From positions 1 to 64,000 of the forward strand of contig NZ_JABERI010000005.1 of assembly GCF_013004375.1 (NCBI RefSeq): a stretch of DNA of 64,000 nt. Reading direction: 5' to 3'. Under the pieces are notes generated by a model. It had not been told where the DNA came from and searched no databases. It was given only the letters and a program-made list of their open reading frames with translations. The position numbers and the translations under genes were made by a program. Source of the DNA: Acinetobacter terrae (GTDB taxonomy: Bacteria; Pseudomonadota; Gammaproteobacteria; Pseudomonadales; Moraxellaceae). Below, in pieces: positions 8,990 to 17,821 of the stretch (position 1 is its first letter; each line of letters begins with the position of its first letter).

Positions 8990-10183
8990 TCATATTTTTA
9001 TTTCAACAAAATTTGCATTATTTTCAAATATTAAATTTAACTGTTTAATTAAATCATCCTGACCTTTTAAAGTAGATTTAATTCTTAAATAATTCATCAT
9101 CACATTATCTGGATAGAGTTCAAGCAACTTATCAGCTTCAGCATAACGTGCGGTTGCATCGTATATATGCCATTTAGCAAAGCTAAACACAGGCAAAAAA
9201 GGATATTTATTTTCCCAATAGTCAATTCGTTGCTCAACCCTTAAATAATCAGGGTTTTGTTTCAATAATTGCTGTTGAAACCATAAATAAAAAACGTCTT
9301 GATTAAATTGCTCATCTAACAAATGTAATGCCAGGTCTTCATGTTGCTGACTCATTTCTGGCATACGAGATAACAGCTTTAACCATAAAGTTTTTATCCC
9401 ATAATTGCGACTATAAATTTGATCTTGCAAGTCTAAATAACGTTGTTGTAAATTTTGCAAATCCTCAACATCGGCTTGATCAAAATCAAGCAATAACTGT
9501 TGTAACCATTCCTGTTTGGTTTCGGTTCCCAAATGGCCATATTTAGTCGAACGCAAATACATCCATGGAAATTGAAGGGCAAACTTCCCCCATAATGCTG
9601 TTAAGCGTAAATCATAGGCACTTTTGACATCGTTTAACCACGGCGAAAGTTCATGCTGATTTAAAAACTCAAGATGGGTTAAGGCTTGCTCTCCATCATT
9701 TTGAGCCAGATAAATTTCGATCCGTTGTATTTCAGCCAATTCAAATGCCATGGCATTGCTTTGATTTAATATTGCAAGCGCTTGTGGATATTGCTGCTGC
9801 ATCCAATACAATCGCGAACCAATAATGCCTTTTAATAAACCCGATTGCGAAAATACCCCTTGAATAAATTCATGCTGGTCTTGAGCTGCTTCTAATAACC
9901 AAATCACAGCCAACTGTTCATAGGGATGTAAATTTTTAAAATTAAAAATAGTTTCTAGCTTTCTTTGTTCTCTTTTTAAATAGCGCTTGATCGCCAACCA
10001 TAGCAATTGAATGATTAAGCTCAGGCCGGCCAGGAAAATAAAAATGACCCAAATATTGGTTTGAATTTGCCATTCACGCCAATATAAATAAACATAACCT
10101 GCGCCATAACCATAACTTAAAACACTCAGCCCGGCGATGATAATCAAGCTGATAAAAGCATAAGCAAGTAAAACCTGTTTCAT
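8990..10183 (-). CDS. hemY: HemY-like TPR membrane protein of the haem operon
   Basis: This is the HemY of the hemCDXY operon of gammaproteobacteria, not the oxygen-dependent protoporphyrinogen oxidase of the same name. Two membrane segments near the N-terminus (about residues 1-22 and 40-62) are followed by a helical domain with TPR-like repeats (AQNDGEQALTHLEFLNQHE, WLAKWHIYDATARYAEADKLLELYP-type helices). The start is set at the ATG at 10183 (MKQVLLAYAF) with GGGGTGAT just upstream, seven bases after the hemX stop codon. The molecular role is unknown; a scaffold or regulatory part in haem synthesis is inferred from position. Confidence 0.85.
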   Translation of the reverse strand: MKQVLLAYAFISLIIIAGLSVLSYGYGAGYVYLYWREWQIQTNIWVIFIFLAGLSLIIQLLWLAIKRYLKREQRKLETIFNFKNLHPYEQLAVIWLLEAAQDQHEFIQGVFSQSGLLKGIIGSRLYWMQQQYPQALAILNQSNAMAFELAEIQRIEIYLAQNDGEQALTHLEFLNQHELSPWLNDVKSAYDLRLTALWGKFALQFPWMYLRSTKYGHLGTETKQEWLQQLLLDFDQADVEDLQNLQQRYLDLQDQIYSRNYGIKTLWLKLLSRMPEMSQQHEDLALHLLDEQFNQDVFYLWFQQQLLKQNPDYLRVEQRIDYWENKYPFLPVFSFAKWHIYDATARYAEADKLLELYPDNVMMNYLRIKSTLKGQDDLIKQLNLIFENNANFVEIKI

Positions 10184-10190
10184 TGATCCA

Positions 10191-11033
10191 TCACCCCAAT
10201 AATGCACGCGTATTTAAACTTGGCGTCGGAATAACAGTAAATCCTTTTATTTTTTGGATATTCTGAATCAGTTGGCGTGATTTTTTATCCGGTATTTGAT
10301 TTAACAATTGGATAATTTCAGTCAGCGATTCTTGGTATTCTAAATATTGACCTTGCTGTAGAGCCTGATGAGCCAATAATAATCTCAACTGCGCCTCTTT
10401 TAAAATCACTGGACGTTGCATTAAAGCTACAGCAGGCTGTTTTGCTGGTTCAATCACCAGCCAGCGCTGCCAAAAATATTTACTTTGAGGTTGGCTTGAA
10501 CTTAATTGTGGCGTATTTATTTCCTGGGTTAATGCTTGATCTAACTGGTGTATTAAATCATCCACTTTTGTTTGCTGCGCAACTCGGGCACTTGCAAACT
10601 GCTGAATCACCTGCTGATCTTTCGCAATGACCTGATGCAAACTTTGCTTCAGTGATGGTGCCAAAGCATATTGTTCTAGGTTTTGATCTAAATACATTAA
10701 TTTATCTAAGGCTTCATTGAATTTTTGCTGTTTCAGCATAAATTCAATCAAATCTAACTGCTGTTTAATCACCACAATTGGATCAATGCTTGATGCTTCG
10801 ATGGTTTTTAAATCATGCCCTGCTTGAGCACCTTGTGCTACTGCCCCACCTTCAGCCTTTACATGACGCTGTAAAGCCACAAGCTGGTCATTTAAATTTG
10901 CATTGCTTTGTTCAATACGATGCAGACTGCTGTTTAATTCTGTTTGTTGTGCAGAGATATTAAATACGTCATAGCTTAATTTTATAATCCAGAGCAAACT
11001 TAAAATGAGTAATAAAATGAGAATTTTCTTCAT
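10191..11033 (-). CDS. hemX: HemX-like protein, membrane-anchored coiled coil
   Basis: HemX proteins sit between hemD and hemY and are sometimes labelled uroporphyrinogen methyltransferase, but no SAM-binding motif is visible here. The N-terminus is one membrane segment (KKILILLLILSLLWIIKLSY). A coiled-coil stretch follows (about 30-60) and then helices rich in Gln and Leu. The motif YFWQRWLVIEPAKQPAVALM corresponds to a region conserved in the family. The ATG overlaps the hemD stop codon (ATGA), and only seven bases separate it from hemY. The function is unknown. Confidence 0.84.
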   Translation of the reverse strand: MKKILILLLILSLLWIIKLSYDVFNISAQQTELNSSLHRIEQSNANLNDQLVALQRHVKAEGGAVAQGAQAGHDLKTIEASSIDPIVVIKQQLDLIEFMLKQQKFNEALDKLMYLDQNLEQYALAPSLKQSLHQVIAKDQQVIQQFASARVAQQTKVDDLIHQLDQALTQEINTPQLSSSQPQSKYFWQRWLVIEPAKQPAVALMQRPVILKEAQLRLLLAHQALQQGQYLEYQESLTEIIQLLNQIPDKKSRQLIQNIQKIKGFTVIPTPSLNTRALLG

Positions 11034-11809
11034 GTGTTCCCTTGCACAACAACAATCTGCTGCAAAATTGAATCTGTTTTTAAATCAGGTAATCGCGTGA
11101 TATTAAAACATGCTGGTTGATTTTTTTTATAATCCGAAACAACTTGATACAAGCGCTCACCTAAAACAAAGTAATGTCCTTTTGCAATAATCGCGTCTTG
11201 ACCTTGCATCAGCTTAATCCAGTTTAGCCAACTCGCTTCACTGCTCACCACCATAGCATACTGTTGCTCTTGTTCTAATAAAGGCAATATATTTGGAAGA
11301 TTCTGCTGAGTAAGTAAAGGACAACGGCGTTCATATAAAATAAAATTTAAAATATGCATGCCTTGCTGTTTTAACTGATCCATCATAAATGGACGCCCCC
11401 CCTCACCACGCCAAAAAGCGATGCACGTTCCGGCATTCATGCTTTTAAGCATTGGAAGTTGCAACATTCCTTCCGATGTTTCAACCAAAGGAACTTCAGC
11501 AACAATTCCATAGGATGCTAAAGCTTGCGCCGTTGTTTCACCTACCGCAATCCATTGGATATGCAGAAGTTTATCAAGAGCGATTGATGCTTGTTTTAAA
11601 TAATCCATCCCTATTTGAACAGCAGTTGGACTGACCACCACGATCACCTGTGCAGCAAGCAATTGCTGATACAACTCAAATAATGCCGCTGACCAAGGTC
11701 GAGCCACCAATTCCAGTAAAGGCAAATCCAAAACAGGCACTTGAGCCATACGCAAGGTATGACTCAATTTTTCCGCACGATCTTGAGGACGGGTATTAAT
11801 AAACAGCAT
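11030..11809 (-). CDS. hemD: Uroporphyrinogen-III synthase
   Basis: HemD closes the linear tetrapyrrole hydroxymethylbilane to uroporphyrinogen III with inversion of ring D. The family is poorly conserved. Support comes from length (259 residues), the start MLFINTRPQDRAEKLSHTL, the stretch VVVSPTAVQIGMDYL, IAVGETTAQALASYG and the position directly after hemC. The start is set at the ATG at 11809, one base after the hemC stop codon, rather than an upstream in-frame codon inside hemC. Its stop codon overlaps the hemX start by four bases. Confidence 0.88.
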   Translation of the reverse strand: MLFINTRPQDRAEKLSHTLRMAQVPVLDLPLLELVARPWSAALFELYQQLLAAQVIVVVSPTAVQIGMDYLKQASIALDKLLHIQWIAVGETTAQALASYGIVAEVPLVETSEGMLQLPMLKSMNAGTCIAFWRGEGGRPFMMDQLKQQGMHILNFILYERRCPLLTQQNLPNILPLLEQEQQYAMVVSSEASWLNWIKLMQGQDAIIAKGHYFVLGERLYQVVSDYKKNQPACFNITRLPDLKTDSILQQIVVVQGNT

Positions 11810-11810
11810 A

Positions 11811-12728
11811 TTAATAGAGCGCTTTAAGCAAATCACCCGCGCCTTGTTCCAGCAATTTCTGTGCGAGACTGACCCCTAACTGTTCAGCTTGTTCTGGAGT
11901 GCCACTCAGTTCAACTTTCAATAGCGTTAAACCATCTACACTCCCCACACGGCCTTCTATATGGAGTTGCCCTTGATTTAAAGTGGCATATCCTGCGATT
12001 GGCACTTGGCAACCGCCTTCCAAATAGGCATTGAAAGCACGTTCTGCACGAACACAAATATCAGTTTCAGCATGTAAAAGCGGTAAAATCAGATCAAGTA
12101 CAGCTTGGTCTGTCGCACGACATTCTAAGCCGAGTGCGCCTTGTCCAACTGCAGGCAAACTAATTTCAGGTTGAAGTGTATGACGGATACGGTCGGCCAA
12201 ACCCAAGCGTTTTAAACCCGCACTCGCCAAAATAATGGCATCATATAAACCTGAATCCAGTTTCGATAAACGTGTTCCAACATTTCCGCGCAAATCAATA
12301 ATATTTAAATCAGGACGCTGTTTTAAAATCTGGGTTTTACGGCGCAGGCTTGAAGTCCCGACCTTTGCACCCTGTGGTAATTCATCAAAACTGTGATATG
12401 TATTGGAGACAAAAGCATCCAAAGGATCTTCACGTTCACAAATCACCGGCAAGCTCAAACCTTCAGGCAAAGCCATAGGTACATCTTTCATCGAATGAAC
12501 AGCCAAGTCCGCACGACCATCCAGCAACGCTGCTTCTAGTTCTTTAACAAATAAACCTTTACCGCCAATTTTTGCCAAAGGCGTATCCAAGATTTTGTCA
12601 CCTTGAGTGACGAAGGTCACCAACTCAACTTTAAGATCAGCATGCAATGCCTCTAAACGGGCACGAATATGTTCAGCCTGCCATAATGCAAGCGGGCTTT
12701 GTCGAGTTGCAATCTTCAAAATCTTCAT
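11811..12728 (-). CDS. hemC: Porphobilinogen deaminase (hydroxymethylbilane synthase)
   Basis: HemC polymerises four porphobilinogens to hydroxymethylbilane in the cytoplasm. The 305-residue length is normal. Conserved parts are [60 protein letters not shown] and the dipyrromethane-cofactor cysteine in [12 protein letters not shown]. It is first in the hemC-hemD-hemX-hemY chain. The 108-base gap to the algR gene upstream could hold its promoter. Confidence 0.97.
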   Translation of the reverse strand: MKILKIATRQSPLALWQAEHIRARLEALHADLKVELVTFVTQGDKILDTPLAKIGGKGLFVKELEAALLDGRADLAVHSMKDVPMALPEGLSLPVICEREDPLDAFVSNTYHSFDELPQGAKVGTSSLRRKTQILKQRPDLNIIDLRGNVGTRLSKLDSGLYDAIILASAGLKRLGLADRIRHTLQPEISLPAVGQGALGLECRATDQAVLDLILPLLHAETDICVRAERAFNAYLEGGCQVPIAGYATLNQGQLHIEGRVGSVDGLTLLKVELSGTPEQAEQLGVSLAQKLLEQGAGDLLKALY

Positions 12729-12836
12729 AAATTTTAGAAACAGTCAATATAAGTACGTTATTCTAAACTTAACGCGCTCACTTGAAAATGCAAGTGAATT
12801 TGCACAGTTGTTGTCACCAAAATAATGAAAAGAGAT

Positions 12837-13577
12837 TTACATTTTTTGTATTCGTTCTCTTAAATTGGGCAAATGGCGTCGGCTGACCGCCAAGCGCTCC
12901 TCCAATTCACGACAACGCACCTGGTACTGCCCCGAACTAATCACTTCGAGTCCATCCAGGAAATGTACTGAAACCAAGGCATTACGATGAATTCGAACAA
13001 ATTGATCGCCAAATTCATTTTCCAGGTCTTTTAAAGTTTCATCAATCAGTACGCTGCCATTTTTATGGCGTACCGTGACATATTTTTGATCTGCTAAAAA
13101 ATAATAAATATTTTCTACAGGAACCAGTTCTACCCCACGGTAGGTTTTTGCCACAATTTGGTGGCGTTTTATATTGAGTTCGTTCATATCTTCTTTTTGT
13201 TTTAAAGTGCTCATTTGTGCTTGAGTCAGTTTGGTTAAATGATCTAAAACCTGTTGTAATTCTTGCTGCATCACCGGTTTTAATAGATAGCCTTCTGCAT
13301 GCGACTTAAATGCATCTAAAGCATGCTCATCATAAGCAGTACAAAAAATAATTGCTGGCATAGGCTCTAGCTGGCGCAAATACTGCGCACAGCTTAAACC
13401 ATCCATTTCAGGCATTTGAATATCTAAAAGCACCACATCTGGCTCATAAAACTGAACCATATCAATTGCCTGCTGACCATGAGTTGCAGTTGCAACCACT
13501 TGATGTCCCAGTTGGGTGACTAAACGTGATAATCGCTCTACTGCGAGAGGTTCATCATCACAAATCAGGATGTCCAT
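12837..13577 (-). CDS. algR: LytTR-type response regulator, AlgR-like
   Basis: A receiver domain (residues 1-118) has the acidic pair D7-D8, the phosphorylated D52 in LLDIQMPEMDG and the conserved Lys in GYLLKPV. A LytTR DNA-binding domain follows (about 145-245: YRGVELVPVENIYYFLADQKYVTV, FVRIHRNALVSV). The start is set at the ATG at 13577 because of a strong ribosome site, AAGGAGG, five bases upstream. The partner kinase gene lies 53 bases upstream on the same strand. In Pseudomonas the same algZ-algR-hemC order regulates alginate, pili and virulence; the targets here are unknown. Confidence 0.92.
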   Translation of the reverse strand: MDILICDDEPLAVERLSRLVTQLGHQVVATATHGQQAIDMVQFYEPDVVLLDIQMPEMDGLSCAQYLRQLEPMPAIIFCTAYDEHALDAFKSHAEGYLLKPVMQQELQQVLDHLTKLTQAQMSTLKQKEDMNELNIKRHQIVAKTYRGVELVPVENIYYFLADQKYVTVRHKNGSVLIDETLKDLENEFGDQFVRIHRNALVSVHFLDGLEVISSGQYQVRCRELEERLAVSRRHLPNLRERIQKM

Positions 13578-13630
13578 TTTTCCTCCTTTCACAGTCAACA
13601 TCATTTTTTTTATAGGTTAACTATGATTTT

Positions 13631-14785
13631 TTATTTATATCGATATTGCACAACTGTGGTAAATATTCCCTTTCCCGCGTATGTCTGAAAGATCACAGTC
13701 CGTCCATAATAAGCCTCTAGACGCTGTTTCACATTCTCAACTGCAATACCATTTCCTTGTCTTAAATTTATTTTATCCTGTGTATAAGGGTTAGTAATAA
13801 CTATATTTACTTGATTTTGCAATACTTCAACCAATATGCTTATCGTACTCTTTGTTAGAAATTTTTCAACACCATGAAAAATACTATTTTCCACTAAAGG
13901 TTGTAAAGTTAATAACGGAATTTGTACCTGAGAAAAGAGAACTTCATCGTCATATTTCCATTCTACGTGTAAACGATCACCCAAACGAATCTGCTCAATG
14001 GCCAAATAATGCTGACACAGTTCAATTTCATCCTTTAATCGAACCAGTCTAAGTTCTTTAAAACTCGCACGAAATAGCCGTGATAAATTCAGTAACATTT
14101 GCTCTGCTTTATCTGGATCAATGCTAATTAAGCTGATTACCGTATTTAAACTGTTAAACAGAAAATGCGGATGAATTCGTGCCTGCATGGCTTGAATACG
14201 TGCATGTAACTCACTATTTTGCTGACGTGCCCATTGCTCCCGAAAATACAGATAACGAAAACAAAATGTCCCGATTAGCACGCCATAACTGAGATGCAGC
14301 ACCACACCATCCAATAAAACATCACTGCTTAAATTGTGAATTTGAAAATTTTGTCCAAAATAAATCAGACCATTCAGCACGATGGTGGTCAATAAAATAA
14401 TAATCTGCAATAGAATGAAGCCCACAGCTAAGGCTTGCCCAAAACTTAAAGGCTGAATTTTTTTCTGAAACAGCTCAACCAATGCGACAAAAGCCAGCAA
14501 AACCCAGTTAATGAATAACATATACTGCAATAAACGCTCTACACTTAAAGCTGCCCATGATTGCGCTTCCGCTAAAGCTAAAATCATCGCCAAGATATTA
14601 CTGGCAATAAATAATTCGATTAAATGTTGCCAACGCCCTATTTTCGTAAAAAAATAAGCGTATGTTTTATTTCCCTGCGTATGAGCAAAAGTTTGGTCGT
14701 CTTGTCCTTCGGCAAGTGAACCTGAATTTGTTATACTCTTTTTAGTTCTAATGCTTTTTATCCTATTGAGCCGACATGACCACAT
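13631..14785 (-). CDS. algZ: LytS-type sensor histidine kinase, AlgZ-like
   Basis: Several membrane helices (about residues 55-190) precede a LytS/His_kinase domain with [18 protein letters not shown], where the His after IHP is the expected phosphorylation site. An ATPase part with [10 protein letters not shown] (N box) and [18 protein letters not shown] (G box) follows. The predicted start at 14785 overlaps the 5' end of argH on the other strand by ten bases and lies beyond the likely argH promoter. No better in-frame ATG or GTG with a ribosome site is visible between there and the first membrane helix, so the start is uncertain. It forms a two-component pair with the downstream algR-like gene. 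Confidence 0.88.
   Translation of the reverse strand: MWSCRLNRIKSIRTKKSITNSGSLAEGQDDQTFAHTQGNKTYAYFFTKIGRWQHLIELFIASNILAMILALAEAQSWAALSVERLLQYMLFINWVLLAFVALVELFQKKIQPLSFGQALAVGFILLQIIILLTTIVLNGLIYFGQNFQIHNLSSDVLLDGVVLHLSYGVLIGTFCFRYLYFREQWARQQNSELHARIQAMQARIHPHFLFNSLNTVISLISIDPDKAEQMLLNLSRLFRASFKELRLVRLKDEIELCQHYLAIEQIRLGDRLHVEWKYDDEVLFSQVQIPLLTLQPLVENSIFHGVEKFLTKSTISILVEVLQNQVNIVITNPYTQDKINLRQGNGIAVENVKQRLEAYYGRTVIFQTYAGKGIFTTVVQYRYK
14708..14737 (+). promoter_or_regulatory. Probable argH promoter with extended -10
   Basis: TATACT (14732-14737) is preceded by TGT, an extended -10, with a weak -35 TTCGGC (14708-14713) 18 bases before it. Transcription would start near 14744, giving a short leader before the argH ATG at 14776. 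The site lies inside the predicted 5' part of the opposing kinase gene. Confidence 0.55.
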
Positions 14786-16206
14786 CTTCTAATTCCTCAA
14801 ATCCGTCACAAACCCAAACTTCGGGTATGTGGGGCGGTCGTTTCTCTGAAGCTACTGACGCTTTTGTTGCTGAATTTACAGCATCTGTACAATTTGACCA
14901 ACGCTTTTATAAACAAGATATTGCAGGCTCCATTGCACATGCAACCATGCTTGCAAAAGTTGGCGTACTTACCGAGCAAGAACGTGACGATATCATCACT
15001 GGCTTAACTGCTATTCAAGCTGACATTGAAGCAGGTAACTTTGAATGGCGCATTGACCTAGAAGACGTACACATGAACATTGAGTCTCGCCTGACTCAGC
15101 GTATTGGCATCACAGGTAAAAAATTACATACCGGTCGTAGCCGTAACGACCAGGTTGCAACCGATATTCGTTTATATGTACGTGACGAAATTGATGCGAT
15201 TTTAAAATTACTGGAAAAATTACAAAAAGGTATTTTGGGCTTGGCTGCAAAAAACACCCAAACGATTATGCCTGGTTTCACTCACTTACAAACGGCACAG
15301 CCGGTGACTTTCGGTCATCATTTAATGGCGTGGTTTGAAATGTTGGTTCGTGACTCTGAGCGTTTAATCGACTGCCGTAAACGTGTGAATCGTCTACCTT
15401 TAGGTTCTGCTGCTTTGGCAGGTACAACTTACCCAATCGAACGTGAATACACAGCACAGCTTTTAGGCTTTGAAGCAGTTTGTGAAAACTCGTTAGATGC
15501 GGTGTCTGACCGTGATTTCGGTATTGAATTCAATGCTGCTGCATCTTTAATTATGATGCATTTATCACGTATGTCTGAAGAAATGATCCTTTGGACTTCT
15601 GCGCAGTTCAAGTTTGTGAACATTCCAGACCGTTTCTGCACAGGCTCTTCAATTATGCCGCAGAAGAAAAACCCAGATGTTCCTGAATTGATTCGTGGTA
15701 AAACCGGTCGTGTCTACGGTGACTTAATGAGTCTTTTAACACTCATGAAAGGCCAACCATTAGCGTACAACAAAGACAACCAAGAAGACAAAGAGCCATT
15801 ATTTGATGCGATTGATACCGTTCGTGGTTCATTGATGGCATTTGCCGACATGATTCCTGCATTGGTTCCAAATATCGAAATCATGCGTGAAGCAGCGCTT
15901 CGTGGTTTCTCAACTGCAACCGACCTTGCAGATTACCTGGTTAAAAATGGCGTCGCTTTCCGTGATGCACATGAAATTGTTGGTAAAGCGGTTGCATTGG
16001 GTGTTCAAGAATCGAAAGATTTGTCTGAACTGACACTTGAACAACTTCAACAGTTCTCTGATTTGATCCAAGCCGACGTGTTCGAAAAAGCATTAACGCT
16101 TGAAGCATCAGTGAATGCACGTAACCACATTGGTGGTACTGCACCAGCTCAAGTTGAAGCTGCAATTGCTCGTGCCTATACACGCTTAGAAAAACTTTAC
16201 GCTTAA
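14776..16206 (+). CDS. argH: Argininosuccinate lyase
   Basis: ArgH splits argininosuccinate into arginine and fumarate, the last step of arginine synthesis. The 476-residue protein begins with a short polar tail, then [20 protein letters not shown]. It carries [20 protein letters not shown], the [18 protein letters not shown] segment and the fumarase/aspartase signature [12 protein letters not shown]. All are in the expected order and length. The gene is head-to-head with the AlgZ-like kinase, with slight overlap. YggX follows 11 bases later on the same strand. Confidence 0.97.
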   Translation: MTTSSNSSNPSQTQTSGMWGGRFSEATDAFVAEFTASVQFDQRFYKQDIAGSIAHATMLAKVGVLTEQERDDIITGLTAIQADIEAGNFEWRIDLEDVHMNIESRLTQRIGITGKKLHTGRSRNDQVATDIRLYVRDEIDAILKLLEKLQKGILGLAAKNTQTIMPGFTHLQTAQPVTFGHHLMAWFEMLVRDSERLIDCRKRVNRLPLGSAALAGTTYPIEREYTAQLLGFEAVCENSLDAVSDRDFGIEFNAAASLIMMHLSRMSEEMILWTSAQFKFVNIPDRFCTGSSIMPQKKNPDVPELIRGKTGRVYGDLMSLLTLMKGQPLAYNKDNQEDKEPLFDAIDTVRGSLMAFADMIPALVPNIEIMREAALRGFSTATDLADYLVKNGVAFRDAHEIVGKAVALGVQESKDLSELTLEQLQQFSDLIQADVFEKALTLEASVNARNHIGGTAPAQVEAAIARAYTRLEKLYA

Positions 16207-16217
16207 GGAATAATGAT

Positions 16218-16487
16218 ATGTCTCGACAAGTATTTTGCCGTAAGTATCAAGCCGAAATGGAAGGTTTAGATTTTGCACCATTCCCAGGTGCAAAAGGTCA
16301 AGAATTGTTTGACAACGTATCTAAACAAGCTTGGCAAGAATGGCTTAAACACCAAACCACGCTGATCAATGAAAAGCGTTTAAACGTGTTTGAGCCGGAT
16401 GCGAAAAAATTTCTAGAAGAGCAACGTGAAAAATTCTTTAGTAACGATGAGTCACTAGAAAAAGCTGAAGGTCTAAAGCCTGAGTAA
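16218..16487 (+). CDS. yggX: Fe(2+)-trafficking / oxidative damage protection protein (YggX)
   Basis: YggX proteins protect iron-sulphur enzymes from oxidation and may move Fe(II). The 89 residues match the family length. The N-terminus [11 protein letters not shown] carries the conserved Cys, and [25 protein letters not shown] is the family signature. The gene lies 11 bases after argH and is probably transcribed with it. A terminator begins at its stop codon. Confidence 0.94.
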   Translation: MSRQVFCRKYQAEMEGLDFAPFPGAKGQELFDNVSKQAWQEWLKHQTTLINEKRLNVFEPDAKKFLEEQREKFFSNDESLEKAEGLKPE

Positions 16488-16512
16488 AAAAGAAAGTGCT
16501 GCTTTCTTTTTT
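16486..16512 (+). terminator. Terminator of argH-yggX
   Basis: An A-run and GAAAG pair with CTTTC and a T-run around a five-base loop, directly at the yggX stop codon. The 3' half (CTGCTTTCTTTTTTAC) is repeated before unit 3 of the repeat block at 16750, so the terminator arm itself belongs to the repeat. Confidence 0.8.
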
Positions 16513-16515
16513 ACG

Positions 16516-16585
16516 CAAGACAAGCAGCTAGGCTGCGCGTAGGCTTTAATCTGAAAAAACCCCCTAAAAAATAGGGGATTTTTTC
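16516..16585 (+). repeat. Hairpin-terminator repeat, unit 1
   Basis: CAAGACAA (16516-16523) is followed by the stem GCAGC-TAG-GCTGC, then GCGTAGGCTTTAAT, then a terminator hairpin CCCCTA/TAGGGG with T6. The units at 16607 and 16768 keep the same flanks but have different stems that still pair fully. This points to a structured RNA, possibly a small-RNA family. Not an ORF. Confidence 0.75.
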
Positions 16586-16606
16586 ATGCGCTGCCTTATT
16601 TTTCTG

Positions 16607-16674
16607 CAAGACAAGCGCTGAAAGCGCGCGTAGGCTTTAATTTAAAAAAGGGTTTCAATAAGAAGCCCTTTTTT
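16607..16674 (+). repeat. Hairpin-terminator repeat, unit 2
   Basis: CAAGACAA, stem GCGCT-GAA-AGCGC, GCGTAGGCTTTAAT, then a terminator hairpin (GGGTTTC/GAAGCCC with one G-T pair) and a T-run. The flanks are identical to unit 1; the stem is changed on both sides so that pairing is kept. Confidence 0.75.
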
Positions 16675-16708
16675 AATGAGCACTGCTCCATCCTGAGGAA
16701 TATATTCT

Positions 16709-16747
16709 GCAAGAAGATGAGAAGCGATGCTTCGAGTGAAAACTAGG
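16709..16747 (+). repeat. Degenerate repeat copy between units 2 and 3
   Basis: GCAAGAAGATGA is followed by GAAGC-GAT-GCTTC and GAGTGAAAACTAGG. The five-pair stem with a three-base loop keeps the layout of the neighbouring units, but the flanks have drifted. Parts also match the dispersed repeats at 31687 and 61949 (TGAGAAGC...TTCG...AGG). Confidence 0.45.
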
Positions 16748-16767
16748 ACACTGCTTTCTTTTTTACT

Positions 16768-16836
16768 CAAGACAAACACCGAAGGTGTGTAGGTTTTAAC
16801 CGATAAGAAAAGAATCCCCCTTATTAGGGATTTTTG
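16768..16836 (+). repeat. Hairpin-terminator repeat, unit 3
   Basis: CAAGACAA, stem ACACC-GAA-GGTGT, GTAGGTTTTAAC, then a terminator-like hairpin ATCCC/GGGAT with T5. The 18 bases before it match those before unit 1 almost exactly, so the repeat unit reaches upstream to about 16750. Confidence 0.72.
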
Positions 16837-16943
16837 AAATACGTTTTTTACATCTAGAAATAACTGTAAACTAAAACTACATTTCTCAATAAAACTCTAC
16901 ATTACAATACAATAACCTACATGATTCATAGAATTCATTCTCC

Positions 16944-17042
16944 TATAATCAGTTTCAAGAAGATGGTTAAACATCTTATAAAAGATATAAGAAATACCCG
17001 ATTTCAATCCTAGATTTCCCCCAAAATCTAGGATTTTTTTTG
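16944..17042 (+). ncRNA. Candidate small RNA with own promoter box and terminator
   Basis: A consensus -10 TATAAT is at 16944-16949 (the -35 is weak). The presumed transcript from about 16956 has a hairpin AAGATG/CATCTT (16960-16978), a single-stranded A/T-rich part and a strong terminator at 17007-17042 (ATCCTAGATT/AATCTAGGAT plus a T-run). No open reading frame with a ribosome site is seen. The terminator has no protein gene to serve on this strand, since pgsA reads the other way. Expression is unproven. Confidence 0.5.
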
Positions 17043-17076
17043 TGTTCAAATTCTGAAAAACCATAAAATCAAATCA

Positions 17077-17105
17077 AAAAAAAACACCCTGAAACGGGTG
17101 CTTTT
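17077..17105 (-). terminator. Terminator of pgsA
   Basis: On the minus strand GCACCC pairs with GGGTGT around a short loop and is followed by a run of eight T. It lies just after the pgsA stop codon. Confidence 0.85.
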
Positions 17106-17125
17106 AGTTAATTTTTAAATCTAAT

Positions 17126-17713
17126 TTAGGGCTGTTTTAAATACGGCCATGCGGCTTTCAAATAAATAAACATGGACCACAAAGTCAGAATCACCGCGGT
17201 ATAGAGTAACAGATAAGCTAAAGTGTCAAGTGGTTGCCAGTTCAGTAAAAATACTGAAATCGCAATCATTTGAAACGCCGTCTTATATTTACCGACGGTG
17301 GATACTGCAACATTGGTACGCGCGCCTAATTCAGCCATCCACTCACGCAAAGCAGATACGGTAATTTCACGTGAAATAATCACAATCGCTGCAAATGCCA
17401 TGGACATGCTCGGTTGCCATTGCACCAAAACAATCAATGCAGCTGCGACCATCAGCTTATCGGCTACAGGGTCAAGAAAACGACCAAATGCCGAGGTTTG
17501 ATTGAGTGAGCGTGCCAAATAACCATCGAACCAGTCGGTTACAGCCGCAACAACAAAAATAGCCGTTAAAATAATGTGACGAGTCATGTTACTGTCTTGC
17601 TCAGCAACACCAACTGCAGGCGGCCAATAAGCCACCAACAAAAAGACAGGTATTAAAGCTATACGCGCCAAAGTCAAGATATTTGGAATATTCAGGATGC
17701 GACCTGTAGTCAT
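17126..17713 (-). CDS. pgsA: CDP-diacylglycerol-glycerol-3-phosphate 3-phosphatidyltransferase
   Basis: PgsA makes phosphatidylglycerol phosphate in the inner membrane. The CDP-alcohol phosphotransferase motif is visible as DWFDGYLARSLNQTSAFGRFLDPVADK (about residues 60-86) with its Asp residues in place, among several hydrophobic segments. The N-terminus NIPNILTLARIALIPVFLL is also typical. The start is set at the ATG at 17713. In-frame TTG (17725) and GTG (17719) codons lie just upstream, and AGGGG stands nearer to them, so the true start may be a few codons earlier. A terminator follows at 17077. Confidence 0.93.
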   Translation of the reverse strand: MTTGRILNIPNILTLARIALIPVFLLVAYWPPAVGVAEQDSNMTRHIILTAIFVVAAVTDWFDGYLARSLNQTSAFGRFLDPVADKLMVAAALIVLVQWQPSMSMAFAAIVIISREITVSALREWMAELGARTNVAVSTVGKYKTAFQMIAISVFLLNWQPLDTLAYLLLYTAVILTLWSMFIYLKAAWPYLKQP

Positions 17714-17821
17714 AGACACCGCCAATTTTCCCCTTTATGTACGATGAAAAACCACACATATTTCGAGAATTGATTCATCGTTAATTCAGACTCACTTTAT
17801 ACGAATTGCTCTAAAGTGTCA

